Assembly (NCBI RefSeq): GCF_030973515.1
Contig: NZ_JARGZA010000003.1
Location: 124,001 to 188,000 of the forward strand
Source of the DNA: Jannaschia maritima
GTDB taxonomy: Bacteria; Pseudomonadota; Alphaproteobacteria; Rhodobacterales; Rhodobacteraceae
DNA length: 64,000 nt
Direction: 5' to 3'
The position numbers were made by a program, and so were the translations under genes. Positions 54,203 to 63,697 of this stretch are shown one piece after another. Every line of letters starts with the position of its first letter. Position 1 is the stretch's first letter. Under the pieces are notes generated by a model. It saw nothing but the letters and a program-made list of their open reading frames with translations. It was not told the origin of the DNA and searched no databases.

Positions 54203-55501
54203 ATGACCGACCATCGCTTCGACACCTTGCAGGTCCATGCCGGATCGCGACCGGATCCCGCCACAGGCGCCCGACAGACGCCGATCTACCAATCCACCGG
54301 CTACGTGTTCCGCGACGCCGACCACGCCGCCGCCCTGTTCAACCTGCAGGAGGTCGGGTTCATCTACTCCCGCCTCACGAACCCGACCGTCGCCGTGCTG
54401 CAGGATCGCATCGCCGCGTTGGAAGGGGGCGCGGGCGCGGTCTGCTGTTCCAGCGGCCATGCCGCCCAGATCATGGCACTGTTCCCGCTGATGGGGCCGG
54501 GTCGCAACATCGTCGTGTCCACGCGCCTCTATGGCGGGACGGTCACGCAGTTCAGCCAGACGATCCGGCGGTTCGGGTGGTCGGCCAAGTTCGTGGACTT
54601 CGACGACCTGGACGCCGTGCGCGATGCCATCGACGACGACACCCGCGCTGTGTTCGGGGAGGCCATCGCCAACCCGGGCGGCTGGATCATGGACGTGCGC
54701 GCCATCGCCGACGTTGCGGACGCGGCCGGCGTGCCTTTGATCATCGACAACACCACGGCCACCCCCTACCTCGTCCGCCCGATCGAGCACGGGGCTACGC
54801 TGGTCGTCCATTCCACCACGAAGTACCTGACGGGCAACGGCACCGTCACGGGTGGGTGCGTCGTAGATTCGGGCGGGTTCGACTGGGCCGCGAACGACAA
54901 GTTCCCCAGCCTGTCCCAGCCCGAGCCCGCCTATCACGGCACGGTCTTCGCCGAGACGTTCGGCCCGATGGCGTTCACCTTCCACGGCATCGCCATCGGC
55001 CTGCGCGACTTAGGCATGACGATGAACCCGCAGGCGGCGCACTACACCCTCCTGGGGATCGAGACGCTGTCGCTGCGGATGGACCGCCATGTCCGGAACG
55101 CGGAAACGATCGCTGCCTGGCTGGAAGGGCACCCGGCCGTGAAGGCCGTGACCTATGCGGGCCTGCCATCGTCCCCCTACAAGGTGCTGGCCGACAAGGT
55201 CTGCCCCAAGGGCGCGGGCGCGCTGTTCACCTTCGCGCTGAAGGACGGCTACGACGCCTGCGTGCGGTTTATCGACAACGTGAAGCTGTTCAGCCACGTC
55301 GCCAACCTGGGCGACACGCGCAGCCTGTGCATCCATTCCGCCAGCACGACGCATCGCCAGTTGCAGGCCGAGCAGCAGATCGCGGCGGGCGCCGCCCCCG
55401 ACGTCGTGCGCCTGTCCATCGGGATCGAGGATGCCGACGATCTGATCGCCGACTTGGATCAGGCGCTGGCGAAGGCGGCGGGGGCGATGGCGGCGGAGTG
55501 A
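54203..55501 (+). CDS. metY: O-acetylhomoserine sulfhydrylase / aminocarboxypropyltransferase
   Basis: A 432-residue PLP enzyme of the Cys/Met metabolism family: FDTLQVHAGSRPDPATGARQTPIYQSTGYVF, IYSRLTNPTVAVLQDRIAALEGG, and the PLP lysine in VHSTTKYLTGNGTVTGG (about residue 208). It makes homocysteine from O-acetylhomoserine and sulfide. ATG at 54203 behind GGGGGG. It ends 17 bp from the convergent marR. Confidence 0.95.
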   Translation: MTDHRFDTLQVHAGSRPDPATGARQTPIYQSTGYVFRDADHAAALFNLQEVGFIYSRLTNPTVAVLQDRIAALEGGAGAVCCSSGHAAQIMALFPLMGPGRNIVVSTRLYGGTVTQFSQTIRRFGWSAKFVDFDDLDAVRDAIDDDTRAVFGEAIANPGGWIMDVRAIADVADAAGVPLIIDNTTATPYLVRPIEHGATLVVHSTTKYLTGNGTVTGGCVVDSGGFDWAANDKFPSLSQPEPAYHGTVFAETFGPMAFTFHGIAIGLRDLGMTMNPQAAHYTLLGIETLSLRMDRHVRNAETIAAWLEGHPAVKAVTYAGLPSSPYKVLADKVCPKGAGALFTFALKDGYDACVRFIDNVKLFSHVANLGDTRSLCIHSASTTHRQLQAEQQIAAGAAPDVVRLSIGIEDADDLIADLDQALAKAAGAMAAE

Positions 55502-55518
55502 CGGGCGGCGGCGGGGGC

Positions 55519-55965
55519 TCAGTCCCGCGCCGCGTCCATCGTTTCCCGCAGGTGGCGGAGGTGGGGCAACAATGCCTCCATCGTTCCCGATGGAAGATCC
55601 CCTAGGATCCGTGCGAGATCGGGCGCCACCGACGCGATGCCGTCGTCGCGGAACGCCCGTCCGGCCGCCGTCAGCCAGACCCGCTTCGAGCGTCCGTCGT
55701 CCGGGTTGGGCCGGAACTCGACCCAACCGCGGCGTTCGAGGGCGGCGACCGTATGGCTCATGGTCGTCTTGGGGACCTGGAAGGCGCGCGCCATGTCCAA
55801 CGGGGTGCGCCCGTCGCCGACGCGGACGAGGTGATTGAGGACGGACCACTGGGGCAGGATGACGCCGGGGGGCAGCCGCGCCTCGAACGTGGCCCGCCCG
55901 AGTTGGGCGATGATGCCGATCTCGTTGAGGACCGCGAAGGCGGTGGACACGTCGTCGTCTGACAT
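55519..55965 (-). CDS. MarR-family transcriptional regulator
   Basis: A 148-residue winged-helix protein: LPQWSVLNHLVRVGDGRTPLDMARAFQVPKTTMSHTVAALERRGWVEFRPNPDDGRSKRVWLTAAG covers helix-turn-helix and wing (quoted in parts: TPLDMARAFQVPKTTMSHTV). It lies 8 bp after the nitroreductase-like gene, same strand, so the two form one transcript. It probably binds the palindromes at 57097-57132 upstream of that transcript. Confidence 0.92.
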   Translation of the reverse strand: MSDDDVSTAFAVLNEIGIIAQLGRATFEARLPPGVILPQWSVLNHLVRVGDGRTPLDMARAFQVPKTTMSHTVAALERRGWVEFRPNPDDGRSKRVWLTAAGRAFRDDGIASVAPDLARILGDLPSGTMEALLPHLRHLRETMDAARD

Positions 55966-55973
55966 GGCCCCCC

Positions 55974-57083
55974 TTAGACCATGCGCGACTCCAACGGCCA
56001 GCGCGGCGTGCGGGCCGTGCGCGCCCCGTGGCCGAGCAGGCCCAGCATCTGAACGGTGCCCCCGTCCGGTGCCGCGGCGGCGTGGACGGCGTCGTGCATC
56101 GGCCGCACCTCCGCGTATTCCTGTAGGGCCTGGCTGACGGGTCGGAGGGCGAGGCCCGCGCCGGTCGCGGCGAGGTTCTGACGCAGCCACAGGCGCCCAG
56201 CCTCGATCTGGTCGAGGCGGGTGTTCGTCGCGGTCACGATGGTCGTCGTGGCGGGAGCGGACAGGATCGCGTCGGACGTCGCTTCGATGCTGCCGCGCGC
56301 GGCGGGGTGGTTGGGGTCGGATGCGGCTTCGCGGGTCAGGACGCCCAACCGCGCCAGCGCTTCCAGCATCGGCCCGCCGACGTCGATCCCGTCGGGGTCG
56401 GCCACGATCTCCGCCTTGCCGATCCGCAAAAGGTCGATGCTTTCCTGCCAGGCCGCCGGCGTGGCGGCTTCCGCCAAATGGGCGGCATTGGCCTGTTCCA
56501 GCAGGACCGCATGGACGGGCCCGCCAAGATGCACGCGGCAATGGGGTGTGAGCGAAGCCGCCGCCTGCGGGGTCACCGGATCGGAACGGAACGGTTCCTT
56601 ATGGGATCGTCTGTCGAGCACATGCGCGAATAGCGGATCGGGCACGGCGGCATCGTCGATCAGGCGCAGGTGCGCGATCGGATCGCCTGGCCCTTCGCCG
56701 TCGGGGAACAGCCTGGCCTCGGTGGCGAACCCTTCCTGCGCGGCGGCCATGCGGGCGAGTTCGAGGAAGCAGCCCATGCCGATCGTCAACTGCCGCCCGA
56801 ACGGGTCGGTGACGGGCAGGTCGCGATCGGGGTCGCGCCAGACCGTCATGCCGTCGTCGCCATCCATCCGGACGGTCCAAGGCTGACGGTTGTGCGGATT
56901 GGGTGCGAGAAGGGCCCAAGACAGCGCTCGCGCGCGGGGATCGGCATATCCGCCCGCCATGTCCCACGGGGCCAAGGCGGCGTGGGGGGTGCGGGTCACG
57001 GCGAAGGCGGCGGCCCCCCCGCCTGCGGCGGCGATGGTGCCGCCGCCGAGGAGGGCGACGAAGGATCGGCGGGACAGGGTCAT
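55974..57083 (-). CDS. Tat-exported nitroreductase-like (Acg-family) protein
   Basis: A 369-residue protein with a twin-arginine signal MTLSRRSFVALLGGG (R5, R6), then segments typical of Acg-like nitroreductases: LSWALLAPNPHNRQPWTVRM, GRQLTIGMGCFLELARMAA, LDRRSHKEPFRSDPV, IEAGRLWLRQNLAATGAGLALRPVSQAL. It would bind FMN and be folded before export to the periplasm. Start at 57083. It heads the operon with marR, divergent from lldD. Confidence 0.88.
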   Translation of the reverse strand: MTLSRRSFVALLGGGTIAAAGGGAAAFAVTRTPHAALAPWDMAGGYADPRARALSWALLAPNPHNRQPWTVRMDGDDGMTVWRDPDRDLPVTDPFGRQLTIGMGCFLELARMAAAQEGFATEARLFPDGEGPGDPIAHLRLIDDAAVPDPLFAHVLDRRSHKEPFRSDPVTPQAAASLTPHCRVHLGGPVHAVLLEQANAAHLAEAATPAAWQESIDLLRIGKAEIVADPDGIDVGGPMLEALARLGVLTREAASDPNHPAARGSIEATSDAILSAPATTTIVTATNTRLDQIEAGRLWLRQNLAATGAGLALRPVSQALQEYAEVRPMHDAVHAAAAPDGGTVQMLGLLGHGARTARTPRWPLESRMV

Positions 57084-57096
57084 CGGATGCTCCACT

Positions 57097-57132
57097 AGTG
57101 CAATATTGCACTGTATGGTGCAATGTTGGACT
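57097..57132. promoter_or_regulatory. Tandem operator in the nitroreductase-lldD divergent region
   Basis: AGTGCAATATTGCACT (57097-57112) is a perfect 16-bp palindrome; a second copy GGTGCAATGTTGGACT (57117-57132) matches 13 of 16 positions. Starts are 20 bp apart, about two helical turns. They lie just upstream of the nitroreductase-marR transcript and 72 bp before lldD, so MarR could repress both directions. Confidence 0.8.
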
Positions 57133-57204
57133 ATATGCAACCGGTCGCATTTGCCCGGACGGACGGGGGTGATACGAATCGACCCGGAATGAATCGGAGT
57201 CGTC

Positions 57205-58383
57205 ATGCCGCCCGTCATCACCGAGATCGAAGACCTGCACCGCATCTACCGCCGCCGCGTGCCGAAGATGTTCTACGATTATTGTCAGTCCGGGTCGTGG
57301 ACCGAGCAGACGTTCCGGGAGAACGAGACCGATTTCGACCTGCTGCGCCTGCGCCAGCGGGTGGCCGTCGACATGGAGGGCCGCAGCCTCGCCACCACGA
57401 TGATCGGGCGGGACGTGGCCATGCCCGTCGCCCTCGCACCAGTCGGCTTGACTGGAATGCAGCATGCGGATGGCGAGATCCTGGCCGCCAAGGCGGCGGA
57501 GAAGGCTGGCGTGCCCTTCACCCTGTCCACGATGTCGATCTGCTCCATCGAGGACGTGGCGGGGGCCACGGGCGCGCCGTTCTGGTTCCAGCTCTACGTG
57601 ATGAAGGACGACGAGTTCATCGACAACCTGATCCGCCGAGCGAAGGAGGCAGGCTGCGACGCGATGGTCCTTACGCTCGATCTGCAGATCCTCGGCCAGC
57701 GGCACAAGGACATCAAGAACGGCCTGTCCGCCCCGCCCAAGCCCACGCTGCGCAACCTGGCGAACCTGTCGACGAAATGGGGCTGGGGCCTGGACATGCT
57801 GGGGACCCATCGCCGCCAGTTCGGCAACATCGTGGGCCACGCGAAGGGCGTCACCGACACGTCCTCGCTATCGTCCTGGACGGCGGAGCAGTTCGATCCC
57901 CGGCTGGACTGGGGCAAGATCAAGCGCATCGCCGACAAGTGGGGCGGCAAGCTGATCCTGAAGGGGATCCTGGATGCGGAGGACGCACGAATGGCTCTGG
58001 ACGTGGGCGCCGACGCGATCGTCGTGTCCAACCACGGCGGACGTCAGCTCGACGGGGCGCTGTCGTCCATCCGCATGCTGCCCGACATCGTGGACGAGGT
58101 CGGCGACCGGACGGAGATCCACATGGATGGCGGCATCCGGTCCGGCCAGGACGTCCTGAAGGCCATCGCCCTGGGCGCGCGGGGGACGTATATCGGGCGG
58201 GCCTTCATCTATGGCTTGGGGGCCATGGGCCAGAAGGGGGTGGAGGAGGCTTTGAGCGTCATCCGCAAGGAGCTTGACACCACGATGGCGCTGTGCGGCG
58301 AGAAGGACATCCATGCGGTGGGACGGCACAACCTCCTGGTGCCCAGGGACTTCCGCGGCCAGTGGGAGGAGGGGAACACCTGA
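57205..58383 (+). CDS. lldD: FMN-dependent alpha-hydroxy-acid dehydrogenase (L-lactate dehydrogenase type)
   Basis: A 392-residue flavoprotein: FYDYCQSGSWTEQTFRENE, MPVALAPVGLTGMQHADGE, FWFQLYVMKD, the active-site SNHGGRQLDGA (His about 276) and HMDGGIRSGQDVLKAIALGA. It oxidises L-lactate or a related 2-hydroxy acid. GGAG lies 5 nt before the ATG. Controlled from the MarR operator region. Confidence 0.92.
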   Translation: MPPVITEIEDLHRIYRRRVPKMFYDYCQSGSWTEQTFRENETDFDLLRLRQRVAVDMEGRSLATTMIGRDVAMPVALAPVGLTGMQHADGEILAAKAAEKAGVPFTLSTMSICSIEDVAGATGAPFWFQLYVMKDDEFIDNLIRRAKEAGCDAMVLTLDLQILGQRHKDIKNGLSAPPKPTLRNLANLSTKWGWGLDMLGTHRRQFGNIVGHAKGVTDTSSLSSWTAEQFDPRLDWGKIKRIADKWGGKLILKGILDAEDARMALDVGADAIVVSNHGGRQLDGALSSIRMLPDIVDEVGDRTEIHMDGGIRSGQDVLKAIALGARGTYIGRAFIYGLGAMGQKGVEEALSVIRKELDTTMALCGEKDIHAVGRHNLLVPRDFRGQWEEGNT

Positions 58384-58388
58384 ACCCC

Positions 58389-59519
58389 TCAGCGGCTCTT
58401 CGCCGCGACGGTCAGGGGCCAGAGCCCCGCGATCAGTACGGCGACCAGCGCGAAGGCGACCCGCAGGCCGAACGCGTCGGCCCCCAGTCCCATCAGCGCG
58501 GGCGCGAAGAAGAACCCGGTAAAGCCGATCACGGCGACGCGGGCGATGACGGCGGTGCGCACCCGCGGGTCGCTCAACCGTCCGGCCAGGGCCAGTCCCA
58601 TCGGTCCGATCACGCTGATCCCCAGGCCCAGAAGGCCGAATCCCAGATACGCGACCGCGGGGCTGGGCGCCGCGGCGGCGATCAGCACGCCGGTCGCGGC
58701 CAGGGCGGCGGCGATGCGGATCACCGCGACCTCCGACATGCGCGCCGCCACAGCCTGTCCGGAGAAGCGCCCCACCGCCATGGTGAATCCCAGCATGGCA
58801 GGGCCGAATGCTCCTTCGGCGGCACCGCCGCCCAACGTGCGCTCGATGTGGAGCGCCGACCAGGACTCGACGGTCGCCTCCGACATGAAGGCGATCAGCA
58901 CGATGCCGCCGCACAGACCCACGACGGCCAGGGGCAGCCGGGCGGCCTTCGCCCCCGCCTCGTCCACCGGGTCGACCCGCATGAACTGGAATGGCGCCGT
59001 GACCAGGATCAAACACCCCGTCACCGCGAAGATCCCCTCGAGCGGCAGACCGGCCTCCCGCAGGAACCCCGTCAGCAGGGCGGACACCCCATAGGCGACG
59101 GAGAACATCGCGTGGTTCACGTTCATCAGGCTCTGCCCGCTGCGGGCCTCGATCTCGGCCACGCGACTGTTCATCACGACGTCGGTCAGACCGCTGCACG
59201 CCCCGGCGATCGTCAGGGCGAGGAAGAAGACGATCGGGATCGCGGCCCAGCCCAGCCCTTGCATCGCCACCGCCAACAGGATCGTGCCCGCAGGCATGGC
59301 CCATCGCCCCAACCCCCGGTCCCACCGCGCTGCGGCCCACAGCGTCGTGGACAACCCGATGGCCGTCCCCAGCAGAAGCAGGCCGAAGGTCGCGTCCTCC
59401 ACCCCCAGGCGCGCCTTTATGTCGGGCACGGCGGCGGCGAAGGACCCCCAGGCGAGGCCCACGGCGACGAAGGCGGTGAAGGGCGCGCGCGACAGCGCCA
59501 GGGCGGACAGGATCGACAT
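58389..59519 (-). CDS. MFS transporter
   Basis: A 376-residue protein with about 12 hydrophobic helices; [48 protein letters not shown], a pattern seen in the FucP/YbjJ-like MFS group. Substrate unknown. I start at 59519 ([14 protein letters not shown]); a longer frame to 59618 adds a hydrophilic leader. It is convergent with lldD, 5 bp between stops, so it is not in the same transcript. Confidence 0.88.
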   Translation of the reverse strand: MSILSALALSRAPFTAFVAVGLAWGSFAAAVPDIKARLGVEDATFGLLLLGTAIGLSTTLWAAARWDRGLGRWAMPAGTILLAVAMQGLGWAAIPIVFFLALTIAGACSGLTDVVMNSRVAEIEARSGQSLMNVNHAMFSVAYGVSALLTGFLREAGLPLEGIFAVTGCLILVTAPFQFMRVDPVDEAGAKAARLPLAVVGLCGGIVLIAFMSEATVESWSALHIERTLGGGAAEGAFGPAMLGFTMAVGRFSGQAVAARMSEVAVIRIAAALAATGVLIAAAAPSPAVAYLGFGLLGLGISVIGPMGLALAGRLSDPRVRTAVIARVAVIGFTGFFFAPALMGLGADAFGLRVAFALVAVLIAGLWPLTVAAKSR

Positions 59520-59704
59520 GGACCCGCGCGTGTCATGCCCGCGTTCCGCATGCAACGCGACATCACCGGATAGGCGCCGTCGCGCCCCCGGGACCGGGAC
59601 GGGTTTCCCCCTTGCCATCGCCCGTCAGGGTGTCTAGGCGGCGCCCTTCGACACGGTGGCGCGGCACCCTTGGAGGCGCGCCAGGACACCTGAAGGAGAA
59701 TGAC

Positions 59705-60364
59705 ATGGCTGGTGAGATTCCGGATCTCGTCGCCCACGCACGCACGGGGACGGGCAAGGGGGCCGCTCGGGCGTCGCGGCGCAGGGGCATGGTCCCCGGC
59801 GTCGTCTATGGCGGTGGGGCCGACCCCGCGGCGATCGAGATCCCGTTCAACGAGTTGCTGAAGAAGCTGAAGGCCGGGCGCTTCCTGGCGACGCTTTGGA
59901 ACCTGAAGGTCGAGGGGCAGGAGGACGTCCGCGTCATCGCCCGCGACGTGCAGCGCGACACGGTCAAGGACCTGCCGACGCATGTCGACCTGATGCGCCT
60001 GCGGCGCACGTCGAAGGTGAACCTGTACATCCCCGTGGAGTTCACGGGCGAGGAACAGGCCCCCGGCATCAAGAAGGGCGGCGTCCTGACGACGGTCCGC
60101 CCGGAGGTCGAGCTTCGCGTGACCGCGGGCGACATCCCCGAGAAGCTGGTCGCCGACGTGTCGCACATGGAGATCGGGGACACCCTGACCATCAGCGACA
60201 TCACGCTGCCCGAGGGCACGAAGCCCACGATCGACCGCGACTTCGTGATCGCCAACATCCAGCCTCCGTCGGGTCTGGCGTCGCAGACCGACGACGAGGA
60301 CGAGGCCCCGGAAACGGAGGTCATCAACCAGACCGATGAGACGGTGACGAGCGAGGACGACTGA
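59705..60364 (+). CDS. rplY: 50S ribosomal protein L25 (CTC form)
   Basis: A 219-residue L25/CTC: N-terminal 5S-rRNA-binding domain ([31 protein letters not shown]), C-terminal TL5/CTC domain ([35 protein letters not shown] in parts) and an acidic tail. AAGGAG 6 nt before the ATG. A terminator follows. Confidence 0.96.
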   Translation: MAGEIPDLVAHARTGTGKGAARASRRRGMVPGVVYGGGADPAAIEIPFNELLKKLKAGRFLATLWNLKVEGQEDVRVIARDVQRDTVKDLPTHVDLMRLRRTSKVNLYIPVEFTGEEQAPGIKKGGVLTTVRPEVELRVTAGDIPEKLVADVSHMEIGDTLTISDITLPEGTKPTIDRDFVIANIQPPSGLASQTDDEDEAPETEVINQTDETVTSEDD

Positions 60365-60388
60365 CGGGAACGTCGGGACGATGGATGG

Positions 60389-60422
60389 GGGCGCGCGGGG
60401 CGACCGGCGCGCCCTTTGCCTT
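60389..60422 (+). terminator. Rho-independent-type terminator after rplY
   Basis: GGGCGCGC (60389-60396) pairs perfectly with GCGCGCCC (60407-60414), followed by TTTGCCTTG. It lies 25 nt after the rplY stop; pth may then have its own promoter or depend on read-through. Confidence 0.65.
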
Positions 60423-60475
60423 GTCCGGGTCCGGGCCCTAGGGTCGGAAAGAATACCTCTTCACGGGAGGGCGCG

Positions 60476-61165
60476 ATGGCGCTGTCGCTCTGGGTGGGGC
60501 TGGGCAATCCCGGCCCACGATATGCGGGCAACCGCCACAACGTCGGTTTCATGGCGTTGGACCGGATCGCCGCGGATCACGGGATCGGGCCGTACCGCGA
60601 CAAGTTCCACGGCCAGACCGCCGAAGGGCGGTTCGGATCGGACCGCGTCGTCCTCCTGAAGCCCGGCACGTTCATGAACGAGTCCGGCCGGTCGGTCGCC
60701 GCGGCGATGCAGTTCTACAAGCTGGTGCCAGGCGACGTCACGGTCTGGCACGACGAGCTGGACTTGGCCCCCGGCAAAGTGCGCCTGAAGGCGGGCGGCG
60801 GCCATGCAGGGCACAACGGGTTGCGCTCCATCCATGCCCATGTCGGCGCTGACTACGCCCGCGTGCGGTTGGGGATTGGGCATCCGGGGCACAAGGACCG
60901 GGTGACGGGCCATGTCCTGTCGGACTTCGCGAAGGCCGAAGGAGACATGCTGGACGATCTGCTGCGCGGCCTGTCGGATGGGGCGCCGAAGCTGGCGATG
61001 GGCGACGGGTCGGGATTTCTGAACGCCGTCGCCCTGCGCACCGCGCCGCCTCGGTCGTTCGGCGGCCCGAAGGTCGCGGATGCCCCGGCCGCGCCGTCCG
61101 AACCTGCGGCCCAGCCCGAACCGGCCCTGTCCCCGCTGCAGCGCCTGGCGGCTCGGTTCAAGTGA
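60476..61165 (+). CDS. pth: Peptidyl-tRNA hydrolase
   Basis: A 229-residue enzyme: WVGLGNPGPRYAGNRHNVGFMALD (catalytic His21), LLKPGTFMNESGRSV, HDELDLAPGKVRLKAGGGHAGHNGLRSI and VRLGIGHPG. A proline/alanine tail is added, as often in Rhodobacterales. It recycles peptidyl-tRNAs. GGGAGG before the ATG. Its stop overlaps the next GTG start. Confidence 0.97.
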   Translation: MALSLWVGLGNPGPRYAGNRHNVGFMALDRIAADHGIGPYRDKFHGQTAEGRFGSDRVVLLKPGTFMNESGRSVAAAMQFYKLVPGDVTVWHDELDLAPGKVRLKAGGGHAGHNGLRSIHAHVGADYARVRLGIGHPGHKDRVTGHVLSDFAKAEGDMLDDLLRGLSDGAPKLAMGDGSGFLNAVALRTAPPRSFGGPKVADAPAAPSEPAAQPEPALSPLQRLAARFK

Positions 61166-62325
61166 ACGTCTGGGTCAAGCGCGCGGGCTTGGCCCTGCTG
61201 ACCATGGGCTTAGGCGCGGGTGCCACGGCCGTCCTGATGCGGGAGGAGCTGACCCGCCTTTGGGCCGTCAACACGCTGTTCGACGAGGACCGCATCGTCG
61301 ACAACTTCAGTCACATGGACCGCGCGTTCCTTACGGCCTCTCTGCCCGGCGGCCCCGTGGCGCCCTTGCCTGTCGGACCGGACGTCCCCCTGCCCCCGGG
61401 CGCGGAGGCCTGGATCGCGGACCGCGCCGTCACGGGCCTGATCGTCCTGTCGGACGGCGCGGTGACCCACGAGAGCCATCACCTGGGCACGGGTCCGAAC
61501 GATCGCCGCATCAGCTGGTCGGTCGCGAAGTCCTTCCTGTCCCTGCTGACCGGCATCCTGATCGAGGAGGGCGCGGTCGCGCTGGACGATCCGATCACGC
61601 GGCACGTCCCCGCCCTGGCGGGCAGCGCGTACGACGGCGCCACCTTGGAGGACGTCCTTCGGATGGAGAGCGGGATCGCCTTCGACGAGGATTACCTCGA
61701 CCCCGACAGCGACATCAACCGAATGGGCCGCGCCCTGGCCCTCGGTGGCGCGCTCGACGACTTCACCGCCGACCTGACCGGGCGGGACGCGGAACCTGGG
61801 GTGCGGATGCAGTACGTGTCGATGGACACCCATGTGGTCGGCATGGTCCTGCGCGGCGCGACCGGACAGGCGATCCCCGACCTGATGGCCGAGAAGCTGA
61901 CAGGTCCGATGGGTTTGTCCGATGCGTACTATCTGACGGACGGGGACGGCACCGCCTTCGTCCTGGGTGGACTGAACCTGCGGCTGCGCGACTATGCCCG
62001 CATGGGCCTGCTGCTGGCGAACGACGGACATGTGGGGGACCGGCAGATCGTGCCCGCCGCGTGGATCGACGCGGCCACCACGCCATCGGCACGGACGCCG
62101 CCGGGGGCCTGGGGCTATGGCTATCAGTTCTGGATCCCTCCAGGCGCCCGGCCGGGCGAGGTCGTCGCGCGCGGGATCTATGGCCAGTTCGTCTATGTCG
62201 ATCGGGTGCGGAACGTCGTGGTGGTCGTGACGTCTGCCGACCGGGGTTTCCGCGAGCCGGGCGTCATGGACGCGACGGTGGACATGCTCCGCGCGATCGC
62301 GGACGCGCAGGACGTGTCTGGCTGA
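61162..62325 (+). CDS. Membrane-anchored serine hydrolase (beta-lactamase/class C type)
   Basis: A 387-residue protein with an N-terminal membrane segment (LALLTMGLGAGATAVLM), SVAK (Ser120-Lys123) and YVS (Tyr218-Ser220), the first two motifs of the class C beta-lactamase/esterase family (AmpC-like, EstB-like). Later elements WGYGYQFWIP and GIYGQFVYVD are shared with such family members. The third box (KTG) is replaced, so beta-lactam hydrolysis is not expected. GTG start at 61162 overlaps pth. Confidence 0.9.
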   Translation: MNVWVKRAGLALLTMGLGAGATAVLMREELTRLWAVNTLFDEDRIVDNFSHMDRAFLTASLPGGPVAPLPVGPDVPLPPGAEAWIADRAVTGLIVLSDGAVTHESHHLGTGPNDRRISWSVAKSFLSLLTGILIEEGAVALDDPITRHVPALAGSAYDGATLEDVLRMESGIAFDEDYLDPDSDINRMGRALALGGALDDFTADLTGRDAEPGVRMQYVSMDTHVVGMVLRGATGQAIPDLMAEKLTGPMGLSDAYYLTDGDGTAFVLGGLNLRLRDYARMGLLLANDGHVGDRQIVPAAWIDAATTPSARTPPGAWGYGYQFWIPPGARPGEVVARGIYGQFVYVDRVRNVVVVVTSADRGFREPGVMDATVDMLRAIADAQDVSG

Positions 62326-62397
62326 TCCGACGATACCCTCGACAAGTCATTGAAACGCCACAGGTCGTTGGATCCAGACCACGGGCCGGAGGCCGCC

Positions 62398-62787
62398 ATG
62401 TCCACCCCACCGGGCCAAGCGCCCGCACGCAACGTCCTGGGCGGAACGCTCGGATCCTGCTCCACCGATCCGATGACCGGATTCTTCCGGGACGGATGCT
62501 GCAACACGGGTCCCATGGACACCGGCAGCCACACCGTCTGCGCCGTCGTCACGGCGGAGTTCCTGGCGCACAGCAAGTACCTGGGCAACGACCTGTCCAC
62601 CCCGCGGCCGGAGTTCCGATTCCCCGGTCTGAAGCCGGGGGACCGCTGGTGCCTGTGCGCCGCGCGGTTCCTTCAGGCCCACGAGGAAGGCATCGCGCCG
62701 CAGGTCGATCTTTCAGCCACGCACGAGCGCGCGCTCGACGTCGTTCCCCTGGCCGTGCTGCAGGTCCACGCCGCCACGGTGGACTGA
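62398..62787 (+). CDS. DUF2237 family protein
   Basis: A 129-residue protein: ARNVLGGTLGSCSTDPMTGFFRDGCCNTG, GSHTVCAVVTAEFLAHSKYLGNDLSTP and FPGLKPGDRWCLCAARF, the family signature with several conserved cysteines. Function unknown. I start at 62398 instead of 62350 to match the usual N-terminus. Confidence 0.92.
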   Translation: MSTPPGQAPARNVLGGTLGSCSTDPMTGFFRDGCCNTGPMDTGSHTVCAVVTAEFLAHSKYLGNDLSTPRPEFRFPGLKPGDRWCLCAARFLQAHEEGIAPQVDLSATHERALDVVPLAVLQVHAATVD

Positions 62788-62839
62788 CGAGGCTTGCCCG
62801 GCCATGCTGCGGCGACGCAACCGACCGGAAGGACGCCCC

Positions 62840-63697
62840 ATGCCCCGAACGATCCGCACCGCCGCCGCCGTGACCGCCGCAATCCTGGCCGCGCCCGCCG
62901 CATGGGCCGCCTGCGCCACGGACGACGAGGTCGCGGCCTTCGTGGAGGCCTTCACCGCCAGGACTCCCGCCACGGCCCTGGGTGCCGACGGATCGATGGA
63001 GGACGCGCGCTGCACGCAGGCGAAGCTGGCCACGGCGATGGAGTCGGAACTGGGGCCCGTGATCGGGTACAAGGCCGGCCTCACCTCGCCCCCCGCGCAG
63101 GAGCGGTTCGGCGTAACCGAACCCGTGCGCGGAGTCCTGTATCGCGATATGATGCTGGAGGACGGGGCGGCGGTGCCTGCAGCGTTCGGCATCGTGCCGT
63201 TCTTCGAAGCCGACCTCGTGATGGTCGTGGGCTCCGCCGCAATCAACGAGGCGTCCACGCCGGAGGCTGTGATGGCATCGGTGTCCGCGATCCATCCCTT
63301 TATCGAGTTGCCCGACCTGATGCTGGCGCAGGGCCAGCCCCTGACCGGTGAGACGATCACCTCGATGGGCGTGGGTCCCAGGATGGGCGTCCTGGGCGCG
63401 GCGATCCCGGTCGAGGAGCCGGCCGTCATGGCCGCGGCGCTCGGGTCGATGACCGTGCGCATGACCGACGCCGCGGGAGAGGTCCTGACGGAAGCGCCGG
63501 GCGCCGCCGTGCTGGGCCATCCGGCGCAGGCGGTGATGTGGCTGGTGGGCGACGGCGTGACCCTGCGACCGGGCGATCTGATCAGCGTGGGCTCCTTCGG
63601 GCCCCTCATGCCGCCCGCGAAGGCCGGTGGAGAGGCGATGGTGACCTATCTGGGCCTGCCCGGCGACCCGACCGTGCGCGTGCGCTTCACGGACTAG
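62840..63697 (+). CDS. Exported hydratase-like protein (2-keto-4-pentenoate hydratase / FAH family)
   Basis: A 285-residue protein with a signal peptide (TAAAVTAAILAAPAAWA) before a domain resembling 2-oxopent-4-enoate hydratase: IGYKAGLTSPPAQERFGVTEPVRGVL, EADLVMVVGSAAINEA, IHPFIELPDL and SVGSFGPLMPPAKAGG. Those enzymes are normally cytoplasmic, so a periplasmic form is unusual. Cys29 and Cys58 of the mature region could form a disulfide. Substrate unknown. Ends inside the convergent luxR by 11 bp. Confidence 0.82.
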   Translation: MPRTIRTAAAVTAAILAAPAAWAACATDDEVAAFVEAFTARTPATALGADGSMEDARCTQAKLATAMESELGPVIGYKAGLTSPPAQERFGVTEPVRGVLYRDMMLEDGAAVPAAFGIVPFFEADLVMVVGSAAINEASTPEAVMASVSAIHPFIELPDLMLAQGQPLTGETITSMGVGPRMGVLGAAIPVEEPAVMAAALGSMTVRMTDAAGEVLTEAPGAAVLGHPAQAVMWLVGDGVTLRPGDLISVGSFGPLMPPAKAGGEAMVTYLGLPGDPTVRVRFTD

